A DNA stretch of 64,000 nt from Falsiroseomonas stagni DSM 19981 (lineage in GTDB: Bacteria; Pseudomonadota; Alphaproteobacteria; Acetobacterales; Acetobacteraceae), in NCBI RefSeq assembly GCF_900114315.1, contig NZ_FOSQ01000002.1, forward strand, positions 682,001 through 746,000, written 5' to 3'. Both the position numbers and the translations under genes were made by a program. Of the stretch, positions 40,925 through 49,991 are shown piece after piece. Position 1 is the stretch's first letter, and each line of letters opens with the position of its first letter. A model generated the notes under the pieces. That model was given only the letters and a program-made list of their open reading frames with translations. It did not search any database and had not been told where the DNA came from.

Positions 40925-42219
40925 CAGTCGGCCAGCGCCGCCGCGACCCATCCGGCGGTGGCGAAGAGCCGTTCATCCTCATGCCGCGGAGAGACCAGTT
41001 GCAGACCAAGGGGCATACCGGCAGGGCCCCTGCCGAAGGGCATGGTCAGGCAGGGGGTGTAGAGGAGCGTCCAGAGGGAGTTGAAGGTGGCGCTGCCTGT
41101 GCCGGAGAGGCCGACAGGGGCTTCTCCCGCCGCGGCGAGGGTGAGGACGGCGTCGAAGGCCGGGAGGGTGTCCTCCGCCCACAGGCGCATCGCCTCCGCC
41201 CGCCGTTGCGCGTCCACATAGGCGGAGACGGGCGTGGTCTCACCGTCGCGGATGCGGCCCTCCCCGAGTGCCTTGCTGATGAGGTGGCGGTGACCGTGGC
41301 GTTCAAAGCCGAAGTTGCGGGCACCTTCGAAATTCGCGACGCGCTTGTGGACCTTCAGCCAGCCATCGAAGATAGGGGATGGTAGCAACAGGTCGGTGAT
41401 GGTGGCGCCGGCGGCTTCGCAGCGCCTGGCGGCTTCCTCCAGCACCTGCTGTGCGGCGGGCGTGGCCTCATCCCATTCGGGGGTGCGGCAGAGAGCGAGC
41501 CGTGGGGCGCGGTCCAGCGGTGCCACATTTTCGTAGGGGATACGGGTGAGGACGGCGCGGAGGCGCTGCACATCCTCCAGCGCGCGAGCGCAGAGGCCGA
41601 CGGTGTCGAGCGTGCCCGATTGCTGGAAGACACCGACGCGGCTGACCTCGCCGAAACTCGGCTTGTAGCCCCAGAGGCCACAGAAGGCGGCGGGGCGGAT
41701 CATGGAGCCGGAGGTCTGCGTACCCAGCGCCAGGGGCACCTGGAAGTCGGCGACGGCCGCGGCGGAGCCGGAGGATGAACCGCCCGGGGTGCGCGTGGGG
41801 TCGAGCGGATTGCGCGTGGGGCCGGGGTGGCGGTTGGCGAATTCCGTGGTGACGGATTTGCCGAGGATGGTGCCGCCAGCGGCACGGATCAGCGCGGCGA
41901 CGGCGCTGTCGGCATAGGTGCGACGCCCCGCATGGATCGGGGAATTGCACTGGGTCGGCATATCGAAGGTCTCGATAATGTCCTTCAACGCGACAGGCAC
42001 GCCATGCAGCGGGCCACGCGGGGGGACGCGGTCCGCGGCGCGAGCCTGGGCCAAGGCGAGGTCAGGGTCGAGGAACGCCCAGGCGGCGACATCGGCGTCG
42101 CGGGCGGCGATGCGGTCAAGGCAGGCACGGGTCAGCGCTTCCGCCGTCAAGGCGCCGGCGACGATGGCGTCGGCCGCAGAGCTGGCGGTGAGGGTCGCCG
42201 GATCGGCGGTGATGGTCAT
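40924..42219 (-). CDS. Amidase signature enzyme (first of tandem pair in sequence, second in operon)
   Basis: A 431-residue serine hydrolase of the amidase signature family. The Ser-cis-Ser-Lys triad is visible: catalytic Lys in LHGVPVALKDIIET, the cis-Ser in TPGGSSSGSAAAVADFQ and the nucleophile Ser in LGTQTSGSMIRPAAFCG. The family end LYTPCLTMPFGRGPAGMPLG is also present. Amidases hydrolyse many amides and carbamates, and the substrate is not predictable here. It lies 11 nt after the paralogous amidase, whose stop overlaps this gene's GAGG ribosome site, and is coupled to the TauE/SafE gene downstream. Confidence 0.92.
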   Translation of the reverse strand: MTITADPATLTASSAADAIVAGALTAEALTRACLDRIAARDADVAAWAFLDPDLALAQARAADRVPPRGPLHGVPVALKDIIETFDMPTQCNSPIHAGRRTYADSAVAALIRAAGGTILGKSVTTEFANRHPGPTRNPLDPTRTPGGSSSGSAAAVADFQVPLALGTQTSGSMIRPAAFCGLWGYKPSFGEVSRVGVFQQSGTLDTVGLCARALEDVQRLRAVLTRIPYENVAPLDRAPRLALCRTPEWDEATPAAQQVLEEAARRCEAAGATITDLLLPSPIFDGWLKVHKRVANFEGARNFGFERHGHRHLISKALGEGRIRDGETTPVSAYVDAQRRAEAMRLWAEDTLPAFDAVLTLAAAGEAPVGLSGTGSATFNSLWTLLYTPCLTMPFGRGPAGMPLGLQLVSPRHEDERLFATAGWVAAALAD

Positions 42220-42230
42220 GGGCGTGATCC

Positions 42231-43532
42231 TCAGCCGGCCAGCACACGTTCGGCCCAGGCGGCGACGGCCAGCAGGCGGTCATCGTCATGCCTGCGAGAA
42301 ACAAGTTGCACGCCGATCGGCATGGAGTTCGGCCCCGTACCGAAGGGCAATGTGATGCAGGGCATGTGCAAATTGGTCCAGAGGTAGTTGAAGATCGGAT
42401 TGCCGGTATGGGCAAGACCCGATGGCGCCTCATCCGGGGCGCTCGGCGTCAGCAGCGCATCGAATTCGTGCTGCGCCATCAGCGCATCCATCATGGCGCG
42501 ACAGCGGTCACCCTGGCGGATGGCGGCGCGGAACTCCGCGAGGGTGGAGGCCTCTCCGACGTTCACGCGTTCCTCGAGCCAATCCTGGCTCACCAGATGG
42601 CGAGAGCGCGCGAGTTCATCGGCGTAGTTGCGCACGGCCTCGAACCCGCACACCACGCGATGGGCATCGCGGAGCGTGGCGAGTTCCTCGGGGACCTCGA
42701 ACTCCGTCACGGTGGCGCCGTCGGCTGCGAAGGCGCGGGCTGCGTCCTCGATCGCCTGGCGCGTCGCGGGCGATGCCATGTCCCAATGCGCGGTGCGGGC
42801 GATGGCGATGCGCGGCGCGGTGATGAACGCCGGAGACTCATAGGGGATTTCCATGATCGCCGCACGGAACAGGGCGATATCCTCTACGGCGCGCGCCATG
42901 ACGCCGACCGTGTCGTAGGCTTCCGTATTAGTCCGCACGCCGCTGTTGCCGAAGTGCTGGAAGGACGGCTTGAAGCCGACGACGCCACAATAGGCGGCGG
43001 GCCGCAGGACGGAGCCGCCGGTCTGCGTGCCGATGGCCAGCGGCACCTGGAAATCGGCGACGGCGGCGGCGGAACCGGAGGAGGAACCGCCGGGCGTCCG
43101 CGTGACGTCATGCGGGTTGCGCGTGGCACCAGGCTTGCGGTTGGCGAATTCGGTCGTGACGGTCTTGCCGAGCAGGACGGCACCGGCGGCGCGGGGCCCG
43201 GCAACCGTTGCGCCATCACGGTTCGGGCGGTGGCCGACATAGATGGAGGAGCCATAGCCCGCGGGCATGTCGGCCGTATCAATGATGTCCTTCACGCCGA
43301 AGGGGATGCCGTGAAGCAGGCCCTGATCCGGCCCTGCATCAAGGGCTCGGGCGCGGGCGCGAGAGGCCTCGGGGTCCAGGAAGGCCCAGGCGGCGACGGT
43401 GCCGTTGCGGGCTGCAATCCGTTCCAGACAGGCCTCCAGCAGGGCGGAGGCAGTCAGGGTACCGGCGGCGATGGCGCGGCGGGCTGCTGCGGCGGTCAGG
43501 CGCTCCGGCACGGTGACGAGGGCGGCGTCCAT
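42231..43532 (-). CDS. Amidase signature enzyme, paralogue of the neighbouring amidase
   Basis: A 433-residue amidase-signature protein with the same layout as the next gene: LLHGIPFGVKDIIDT with the Lys, TPGGSSSGSAAAVADFQ with the cis-Ser, IGTQTGGSVLRPAAYCG with the nucleophile Ser. The paralogues share long blocks but diverge in the substrate loops, suggesting different substrates or reaction steps. The start at ATG 43532 is supported by GGAG eight nt upstream; the ORF extends five codons further. It is the first gene of the amidase-amidase-TauE/SafE minus-strand operon, divergent from a peptide ABC transporter. Confidence 0.92.
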   Translation of the reverse strand: MDAALVTVPERLTAAAARRAIAAGTLTASALLEACLERIAARNGTVAAWAFLDPEASRARARALDAGPDQGLLHGIPFGVKDIIDTADMPAGYGSSIYVGHRPNRDGATVAGPRAAGAVLLGKTVTTEFANRKPGATRNPHDVTRTPGGSSSGSAAAVADFQVPLAIGTQTGGSVLRPAAYCGVVGFKPSFQHFGNSGVRTNTEAYDTVGVMARAVEDIALFRAAIMEIPYESPAFITAPRIAIARTAHWDMASPATRQAIEDAARAFAADGATVTEFEVPEELATLRDAHRVVCGFEAVRNYADELARSRHLVSQDWLEERVNVGEASTLAEFRAAIRQGDRCRAMMDALMAQHEFDALLTPSAPDEAPSGLAHTGNPIFNYLWTNLHMPCITLPFGTGPNSMPIGVQLVSRRHDDDRLLAVAAWAERVLAG

Positions 43533-43579
43533 CGATTCACTCCGCAATTCGGCATGGCGGGATCAGCAATTCCGATGCC

Positions 43580-43608
43580 AGCGCAGCATCGTGACGAAAG
43601 CCCGTCAA
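43580..43608 (-). promoter_or_regulatory. Weak promoter candidate for the amidase operon
   Basis: On the minus strand TTGACG (43608-43603) and TGCGCT (43585-43580) are 17 bp apart. Only the -35 is good. The surrounding gap 43533-43789 contains no other feature I can support. Confidence 0.25.
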
Positions 43609-43789
43609 ACGCCGCGCGGCACCGGCATCACCGCGATGCCGAGGCGGGATGCTGCCTGGATCGGACGCCTCTGCCGATGCGTGAGGCACTCGATGCACCA
43701 CAGCAACGGCATCAGGGCGGCCGGGGACCACGCGGCAGCGTGGCCCGATGCTTGCAACGCCCGGTGCGGTTCGAGCGTCAGGAGGCTGC

Positions 43790-45400
43790 ATGACCTGCTT
43801 CACCCCACTGCGCCGCATCGCAGCGGCGCTGCTGCTGCCGGCACTGATCGGGCTTTCGGCGCCGGCGGCGGCGCAGGGCACGCTGCGCGTGGCGATGACG
43901 CTGGCCGATATTCCGCTAACCGATGGTGCGCCGGACCAGGGCACGGAAGGCGTGCGCTTCAGCGGCATCACCATCTATGACGGGCTGACGAACTGGGACC
44001 TGACGCAGGCGGAGCGGCCGGCGGAGCTGCGATCGGGCCTCGCCACCGAATGGGCGCCAAGGCCGGATGATCCGACGCGCTGGATCTTCAAGCTGCGCCA
44101 GGGCGTGCGCTTCCATGACGGGTCGGTGATGAATGCCGATGCGGTCATCTTCAGCTTCGAACGCGCCCTGAACAGCAACCATCCCGCCTATGACGTCTCC
44201 GCACGCCGGCAGTTGCAGGCCTTCATCCCGGCGGTGAAGGCATGGGCGAAGATCGACGACTACACGATTGAGATCGAGACCAACGGCATCGACAGCCAGT
44301 TGCCCTTCCAGATGACGCGGCTGTTCGTGGTGTCGCCCACGCATTGGGAGGCCGTCGGGCGTGACTGGAATGCGTATCGCCGCAATCCAAGCGGCACGGG
44401 GCCGTGGCGGATGGATGCGCTGGTGCCACGGCAGCGGATGGAACTCGTGCCGAACCGCGAGTATTGGGACGCGGCGCGGCGGCCCCGGCTCGACCGGTTG
44501 ATCCTGCTGCCGATCCCGGAGGTTTCCGCGCGCACGGCGGCGTTGCTGTCGAACCGGGTGGAGTGGGCGGAGAGCCCTTCCCCGGACAGCGTGCCTCGGC
44601 TGCGGCAGGCGGGGTTCACCATCTCCACCAACGCCATTCCGCATATGTGGCCCTACACCGTCAGTGTCCTGCCGGACAGCCCGTTCCACGACATCAGGGT
44701 GCGCCAGGCGGTGAACCTGGCGATCGACCGGGACGGGCTGGTGCAGGTCCTGAACGGGCTGGCTGTCCCGTCCATCGGCAACCTCACGCCCGATCACCCT
44801 TGGTTCGGCACGCCGAGCTTCCGGCCACGCTTCGACCAGGCGGAGGCAAGGCGGCTGCTGGCGGCGGCGGGGTACGGGCCGAACCGGCGGCTGCCGCTGA
44901 AGTTCATCATCTCCGCCAGCGGATCGGGCCAGATGTATCCGCTGCTGATGAACGAGTATGTGCAGGAGAACCTCCGTCAGGTCGGCATCGACCTGGAGTT
45001 GCAGGTCTTCGAGTGGGAGGCGCTGCGCGGGCGGCGGCGGGATGGCGCACAGGGTGCGAGCAATCGCGGCGTACACGCCCTGAACAATTCCTGGAACTCG
45101 ATGGACCCCTATAACGGGCTGCTGCGCTTCTTCGGGCCGAACGAGTTGCCGCCGAATGGCACCAATTGGGGCAACATCCGCGACGAGGTGCTGGAAGGCC
45201 TGGCGGAGCGGGTGAAGGGGGAATTCAATCCTCAGCGCCAGGCCGCGCTGCTGGCGCAGATCCATACGCGCTTCGTGGACCAGGCCTACTTCATCTGGGT
45301 TGTGCATGATGTCGGCCCGCGCGCCTTGTCCCGCCGCGTGCAGGGGCATGTGCACGCGAAATCCTGGTACGTCGATTTCTCGCCGCTGTTCCTGCGCTGA
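43790..45400 (+). CDS. Dipeptide/oligopeptide-type ABC substrate-binding protein
   Basis: A 536-residue periplasmic protein of the SBP_bac_5 family (DppA/OppA-like). A signal peptide (PLRRIAAALLLPALIGLSAP, cleavage near AAAQ) precedes TLRVAMTLADIPLTDGAPDQ, a long open mature domain with GITIYDGLTNWDL, RWIFKLRQGVRFHDGS, VPNREYWDAARRPRLDRLIL and NLAIDRDGLVQVLNGL, all typical. GGAGG sits five nt before ATG 43790. It leads an uninterrupted five-gene importer operon with two permeases and two ATPases. Family members bind peptides, glutathione, metal chelators or opines. Confidence 0.93.
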   Translation: MTCFTPLRRIAAALLLPALIGLSAPAAAQGTLRVAMTLADIPLTDGAPDQGTEGVRFSGITIYDGLTNWDLTQAERPAELRSGLATEWAPRPDDPTRWIFKLRQGVRFHDGSVMNADAVIFSFERALNSNHPAYDVSARRQLQAFIPAVKAWAKIDDYTIEIETNGIDSQLPFQMTRLFVVSPTHWEAVGRDWNAYRRNPSGTGPWRMDALVPRQRMELVPNREYWDAARRPRLDRLILLPIPEVSARTAALLSNRVEWAESPSPDSVPRLRQAGFTISTNAIPHMWPYTVSVLPDSPFHDIRVRQAVNLAIDRDGLVQVLNGLAVPSIGNLTPDHPWFGTPSFRPRFDQAEARRLLAAAGYGPNRRLPLKFIISASGSGQMYPLLMNEYVQENLRQVGIDLELQVFEWEALRGRRRDGAQGASNRGVHALNNSWNSMDPYNGLLRFFGPNELPPNGTNWGNIRDEVLEGLAERVKGEFNPQRQAALLAQIHTRFVDQAYFIWVVHDVGPRALSRRVQGHVHAKSWYVDFSPLFLR

Positions 45401-45409
45401 GGGCGCGGC

Positions 45410-46363
45410 GTGCTGCGATACCTGTTGCGGCGGCTGGCCTATGTCGCGCCCATCGCTGTCGGGGTGACGCTGATCGTCTTCCTGCTGGTGCATATCGCGC
45501 CGGGGGATCCGATCAGTGCCATCCTGCCGGATGACGCGAGTGCCGAGATGGTTGCGGAGGCGCGGCGCGAATATGGGCTGGATAAGCCGCTGCCGGTGCA
45601 ATACGGCATATGGCTGTGGCGGGCCGCGCAGGGGGAGTTGGGGACCTCCATTCGGTCCGGACGCACGGTGGCGTCGGAGCTTTCGATGGCGGTGGGGAAC
45701 ACCTTCATCCTCGCCGTGGCCTCCGGCCTCCTTGCCTGCGTGTTCGGTGTGGCGCTCGGGCTGGTGGCAGGGCTGGCGCGTGACAGGATCGCGGATCATG
45801 TCACCAGCCTCGTGACGCTGGCGGGCGTCAGTCTGCCGCACTACTGGGTGGCGATCCTGCTGGTGATCGTCTTCGCGGTCGAGAATCCCTGGCTGCCGCC
45901 GCTCGGCATCGGGCCGGATACCAGCGATGGATGGCGGCCGGATTGGGCGCATCTCCAACACCTGATCCTGCCCGCCATCGCGACGGCCCTCATCCCCATG
46001 GCGGTGATTGCGCGGACGATGCGGGCCTCGGTCATCGAGGCGCTGGACCAGGATTTCGTCACCACGCTGCATGCAAAGGGGCTGCTGCCGGGTCGGCGAC
46101 TCTGGCATGTGCTGCGGAATGCCCTGCCCACGACACTGGCGGTAACGGGCCTGCAGCTGGGCAACATGCTGGGCGGTTCGGTGCTCGTGGAAACGGTGTT
46201 CGCCTGGCCGGGGACTGGGTTCCTGCTGGCCAATGCCATCTTCCAGCGCGACTTGCCCGTCCTGCAGGGGACCATGCTGGTGCTCTCCCTGTTCTTCGTC
46301 GTGCTCAACCTGGCGGTGGATCTTCTCCAGTCCTGGGCTGATCCGCGGATCCGGCGGGCATGA
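45410..46363 (+). CDS. Peptide-type ABC transporter permease 1 (DppB-like)
   Basis: A 317-residue inner-membrane permease with about six helices. The N-terminus MLRYLLRRLAYVAPIAVGVT then LVHIAPGDPISAI is typical of DppB/OppB. The cytoplasmic EAA loop is in EALDQDFVTTLHAKGLLPG, and VLVETVFAWPGTGFLLANAI is the conserved C-terminal region. It starts with GTG at 45410, nine nt after the binding-protein stop. It overlaps the second permease start by four bases. Confidence 0.93.
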   Translation: MLRYLLRRLAYVAPIAVGVTLIVFLLVHIAPGDPISAILPDDASAEMVAEARREYGLDKPLPVQYGIWLWRAAQGELGTSIRSGRTVASELSMAVGNTFILAVASGLLACVFGVALGLVAGLARDRIADHVTSLVTLAGVSLPHYWVAILLVIVFAVENPWLPPLGIGPDTSDGWRPDWAHLQHLILPAIATALIPMAVIARTMRASVIEALDQDFVTTLHAKGLLPGRRLWHVLRNALPTTLAVTGLQLGNMLGGSVLVETVFAWPGTGFLLANAIFQRDLPVLQGTMLVLSLFFVVLNLAVDLLQSWADPRIRRA

Positions 46364-47235
46364 GTGCGACGGTCGCGATGCCGGCCAAGGCGCCAGGCAC
46401 GGGGTATTGGCGCGGCGTCGGGCGGCGCTTCGCGCGACAGCCCCTGGCGATGGCAGCGGCGATGGTGCTGCTGGTGGTGGTGCTGTCAGCGATCGGCGCG
46501 GATTGGATCGCGCCAGCCGATCCCTTCCAGACCAGCGTCTCGCGACGCCTCGCCGCGATCGGCACGCCGGGGCGATGGCTCGGCGGCGATGAGTTGGGGC
46601 GGGACATGCTCTCCCGCTTGATCCATGGGGGCCGGGTGTCGCTGGCCATGGCCATCGTACCGGTCGCGGTCGCGCTGGTGATCGGGGGGTTCCTCGGTGT
46701 GCTGGCGGGCTACGCCGGCGGCGCGGTGAACATGGCCATCATGCGGGTGATGGATGTGTTCTACGCCTATCCCTCCATCCTGCTGGCCGTCGCCATCGCC
46801 GGCGCGCTCGGGCCGGGAATGGTGAACGGGATGGTGGCGCTGACGCTGGTGTTCGTCGCGCCCATCGCGCGCGTCGCGGAGAGCGTCACCACCCAGGTCC
46901 GGGCGAATGACTATGTGGTGGCGGCACGGCTTTCGGGGGCGCCGACCTCGATGATCCTGCGCCGCCATGTGCTGAACAATGTGGCGGGGCCGGTGCTGGT
47001 CTTCGCGGCCAGCCAGGTGAGCGTCTCCATCATCGCGGCGTCCGGGCTCAGCTTCCTCGGGCTGGGCGTGTCGCCACCGCAGGCGGATTGGGGGCTGATG
47101 CTCTCCGCCTTGCGGCAGGCGCTGTATGTCAATCCGTGGGTGGCGGCTCTGCCGGGGGCGGCGATCTTCCTGTGCTCCATGGCCGTGAACATCGTGAGCG
47201 ATGGCATCCGCCGAGCGATGGAGTTGCGGCGATGA
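46360..47235 (+). CDS. Peptide-type ABC transporter permease 2 (DppC-like)
   Basis: A 291-residue inner-membrane permease. After a short N-terminal helix (PLAMAAAMVLLVVVLSAIGA) comes the family segment GRWLGGDELGRDMLSRLIHG. The EAA loop lies in VVAARLSGAPTSMILRRHVL and AASGLSFLGLGVSPPQADWG closes the core. The ATG overlaps the previous stop (ATGA) and its own stop overlaps the ATPase start (ATGA), so the whole transporter is translated as a coupled unit. Confidence 0.93.
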   Translation: MSATVAMPAKAPGTGYWRGVGRRFARQPLAMAAAMVLLVVVLSAIGADWIAPADPFQTSVSRRLAAIGTPGRWLGGDELGRDMLSRLIHGGRVSLAMAIVPVAVALVIGGFLGVLAGYAGGAVNMAIMRVMDVFYAYPSILLAVAIAGALGPGMVNGMVALTLVFVAPIARVAESVTTQVRANDYVVAARLSGAPTSMILRRHVLNNVAGPVLVFAASQVSVSIIAASGLSFLGLGVSPPQADWGLMLSALRQALYVNPWVAALPGAAIFLCSMAVNIVSDGIRRAMELRR

Positions 47236-48257
47236 AGGCGCCCCTTCCCGCCCTGCCCGACCGCGGCGGGCCGGCGCAGCCGATGCTGACGGTCAACGGG
47301 CTGCGGCGGTGGTTCCGGCTGGATGGCAAGCGCGTGATCCGCGCGGTGGATGGGCTGGATTTCAGCGTGGCGAAGGGCACGACTCTCGGCATCGTTGGCG
47401 AAAGCGGCTGCGGAAAATCCACAGCGGCGAAGCTGGTGGCAGGGATAGAGCCCGCCGATGCCGGCGAAGTGGTGCTGGATGGAGAGGTGTTCTGGGCGCG
47501 CGGCGCGCGGATCGGGCCGGAGGCCCGGCGCGCGGTGCAGATGGTGTTCCAGGACAGCCATTCCTCACTGAACCCGCGCATGACCGCCGCGGAGAGCATC
47601 GCCTTCGGACCGGAGGCGCATGGGGTGAAGCCGGGCGCCGCGCGGGATTACGCGCGGGCGTTGCTGGAGGCGGTGGGCCTGCCGCCTGATCGCTTCGCGG
47701 ATCGCCCGCCCATGGCGCTGTCCGGCGGGCAGAGGCAGCGCGTGAACATCGCGCGCGCCCTGGCGCTGCGGCCGCGGGTGCTGCTGTTGGACGAGCCGGT
47801 CTCGGCGCTGGACAAGTCGGTCGAGGCGCAGGTGCTGAACCTGCTGGTGCGGCTCAGGGCGCAGCTCGACCTGACCTATGTCTTCATCTCCCACGACCTG
47901 TCCGTGGTGCGCTACGTCGCGGATGAGGTGGCGGTGATGTATCTCGGCCAGGTGGTGGAGCAGGCGCCGGCCAGCGTCATCTTCGCGCGGCCATCGCATC
48001 CCTATACGCGGGCGCTCTTCGCCTCCAAGCCATCGGTCGATCCGCGCCGTCGGATCGCGGCGCCACCGATCCAGGGGGACCCGCCGGACCCGGTCGATCC
48101 GCCGTCGGGCTGCCGGTTCAGGACGCGCTGCGGGTTTGCCGAAGCCTTGTGCGCGACCGGCACGCCGCCGCTGGGCACCGTGGCGCCGGCGCATCGCGTG
48201 GCGTGCTGGATGACGGTGCCGCGCAGCGGGCACAGCCAGGCTGGGGTCGCGGCATGA
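47232..48257 (+). CDS. Peptide-type ABC transporter ATPase (DppF-like)
   Basis: A 341-residue ATP-binding subunit: Walker A GESGCGKST, Q-loop MVFQDSHSSLNPRM, signature LSGGQRQRVNIARALA, Walker B VLLLDEPVSALDK and H-loop VFISHDLSVVRYVADE. The C-terminal oligopeptide-type domain with PSGCRFRTRCGFAEALC is present; its clustered Cys are typical of the oligo_HPY extension. It begins ATG 47232 overlapping the permease stop and its stop overlaps the next ATPase (ATGA). Confidence 0.93.
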   Translation: MKAPLPALPDRGGPAQPMLTVNGLRRWFRLDGKRVIRAVDGLDFSVAKGTTLGIVGESGCGKSTAAKLVAGIEPADAGEVVLDGEVFWARGARIGPEARRAVQMVFQDSHSSLNPRMTAAESIAFGPEAHGVKPGAARDYARALLEAVGLPPDRFADRPPMALSGGQRQRVNIARALALRPRVLLLDEPVSALDKSVEAQVLNLLVRLRAQLDLTYVFISHDLSVVRYVADEVAVMYLGQVVEQAPASVIFARPSHPYTRALFASKPSVDPRRRIAAPPIQGDPPDPVDPPSGCRFRTRCGFAEALCATGTPPLGTVAPAHRVACWMTVPRSGHSQAGVAA

Positions 48258-49270
48258 CAGCGGCACTGGAGGTGAATGGGCTGGAAGTGGCGTACCGCGC
48301 CGGGCGGGGCTTCGTGCCGGTGGTGCGCGGCGTGGACCTGACACTGGCGCGCGGGAAGGTCCTCGCGCTGCTGGGGGAGTCGGGGTCGGGGAAATCCGTG
48401 ACGCTGCGCAGCATGGTGGGACTGACGGCGCGGGAGGGGGCGAGGGTCGCGGGCAGCGTGCGGGTCCTCGGGCAGGATGTGCCCGGGATGACGGCGCGGC
48501 AGCAACTGGACCTGCGTGGCAGCCAGGTGGGCTTCGTGTTCCAGGAACCGATGACGGCGCTTGACCCGGTTTTCCGCGTCGGCGACCAGATCGCGGAGGT
48601 ACTGGTCCGGCACCGCGGCGCGACATGGGCGGAGGGCTTGGCACGGGCGCGCGCCTTGTTCGATCTGGTGCAGATCCCGGCAGCGGCGCAGCGGCTGCGC
48701 GCCTATCCCTCGGAGTTGTCCGGCGGACTCAGGCAGCGGGCGATGATCGCCATCGCGCTGGCTTGCGAACCCCCTCTGCTGCTGGCGGATGAGCCGACCA
48801 CGGCGCTGGACGCGACGGTGCAGATCCAGGTGCTGCTTCTGCTGCGGGATCTGCAGAAGCAGCTGGGCACGGCGGTGGTATTCGTCACGCACGACCTGGG
48901 CGTCGCGGCGGAAATCGCCGATGAGGTGGCTGTGATGTATGCCGGCCGTATCGTGGAACGCGGCAGCGCCGAACAGGTGCTGCTGGCGCCGGCGCATCCC
49001 TACACGCGGGCGCTGCTCGGCTGCGTGGTACGGGGGGGCTATGCGGAGGCGCCGCTGGTGGAACTGGCGGGCAGCCCGCCTGACCTTGCGCGGCTGCCAC
49101 CGGGTTGCAGCTTCGCGCCGCGGTGCGGGTCGGCCTTCGGACCATGCGGGGTCACGGAGCCGGCGGAGGTCGCGCGCCCGAGTGGGCATCGCGCACGGTG
49201 CCACCTGCCGCTACCGCTCGACGACCGGGGCGACGGGCATGCCGGTGCCGAGACGACCGAGGCCCGGTAG
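48254..49270 (+). CDS. Peptide-type ABC transporter ATPase (DppD-like)
   Basis: A 338-residue ATP-binding subunit: Walker A GESGSGKSV, Q-loop FVFQEPMTALDPVF, signature LSGGLRQRAMIAIALA, Walker B LLLADEPTTALDATV and H-loop VFVTHDLGVAAEIADE, with the C-terminal CSFAPRCGSAFGPC region of the oligopeptide type. The signature has Leu rather than Gln after GG (GGLRQR), also common in the family. The last about 60 bp overlap the 3' end of the converging DUF3750 gene on the other strand. Confidence 0.93.
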   Translation: MTAALEVNGLEVAYRAGRGFVPVVRGVDLTLARGKVLALLGESGSGKSVTLRSMVGLTAREGARVAGSVRVLGQDVPGMTARQQLDLRGSQVGFVFQEPMTALDPVFRVGDQIAEVLVRHRGATWAEGLARARALFDLVQIPAAAQRLRAYPSELSGGLRQRAMIAIALACEPPLLLADEPTTALDATVQIQVLLLLRDLQKQLGTAVVFVTHDLGVAAEIADEVAVMYAGRIVERGSAEQVLLAPAHPYTRALLGCVVRGGYAEAPLVELAGSPPDLARLPPGCSFAPRCGSAFGPCGVTEPAEVARPSGHRARCHLPLPLDDRGDGHAGAETTEAR

Positions 49271-49969
49271 CTTGAGGGCGGGCCGGAGGACATCGATGCC
49301 GGCGACGGCGCCCAGGATGTTGATCTCGATCCCTTCGACAAGGCCGATTGTCAGGCCGAGATAGCCGCCGATGGTGGCGCGGAAGCCGGTTGCCGTCCGG
49401 CGCAGCCAACGTCCGTCATGCGGGAAATCCTTGCCGATGGCGGTCGGTGGAAGGGGGGCGCGGACCTCCGGCACCGCATCCATGATGGCGGCGACGAAGG
49501 TGTTGGAATTGGGGCCGGGCCAGGCGCGGTAGTCACCGCGGGCCTGATGGGGATAGGCATGGATGGCGGCCTGCATGCGGGGGATCAGCGCCTCCGCCGC
49601 CGGACCATCGGCGGCGAAGACGACCTCCGGCAGGCGGCCGAACCAGCGACCATCGGGCTCGAAGCCGTTGACGCGGATCGGGTCGCCCCAGGCGGTGTAG
49701 TCGTAGCGCGTGTAGGTGCGGGCGCCGCGCGGCTTGATAACGATCCAGCAATGGCTGGCGAAGATGCCGCGCCACCGGACGGTGGGCGCGGCCAGCACGC
49801 GGACAACAGCGGCATCGGGATCGGGCGGCGGCAGCAGGCCGGCGCTGGACCGGTCCGCCGCCCACCACCCATCACCGATGCCGTTGCGCAGGTGCAGCAG
49901 CCCGGAGATGCCGAGCGGCAGCAGCCAGAACAGCAGGAACAGGAGCAGCCCGATGCGCAGCGGCGACAT
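49211..49969 (-). CDS. DUF3750-family membrane-anchored protein
   Basis: A 252-residue protein with one N-terminal helix (GLLLFLLFWLLPLGISGLL). It has the family core: ASHCWIVIKPRGARTYTRYD, then WGDPIRVNGFEPDGRWFGRL, AEALIPRMQAAIHAYPH, RAWPGPNSNTFVAAIMDAVP and ALPPTAIGKDF-like PLPPTAIGKDFP. Function of the family is unknown; conserved His, Cys, Asp and Asn residues suggest an enzymatic or binding role. ATG 49969 with AGGGA nine nt upstream was chosen. Its 3' end overlaps the ATPase gene by 60 bp in antisense, and its 5' side is separated from dps by a palindromic element. Confidence 0.87.
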   Translation of the reverse strand: MSPLRIGLLLFLLFWLLPLGISGLLHLRNGIGDGWWAADRSSAGLLPPPDPDAAVVRVLAAPTVRWRGIFASHCWIVIKPRGARTYTRYDYTAWGDPIRVNGFEPDGRWFGRLPEVVFAADGPAAEALIPRMQAAIHAYPHQARGDYRAWPGPNSNTFVAAIMDAVPEVRAPLPPTAIGKDFPHDGRWLRRTATGFRATIGGYLGLTIGLVEGIEINILGAVAGIDVLRPALKLPGLGRLGTGMPVAPVVER

Positions 49970-49991
49970 CAGGCGTCCCTGGTAAGGCTCA

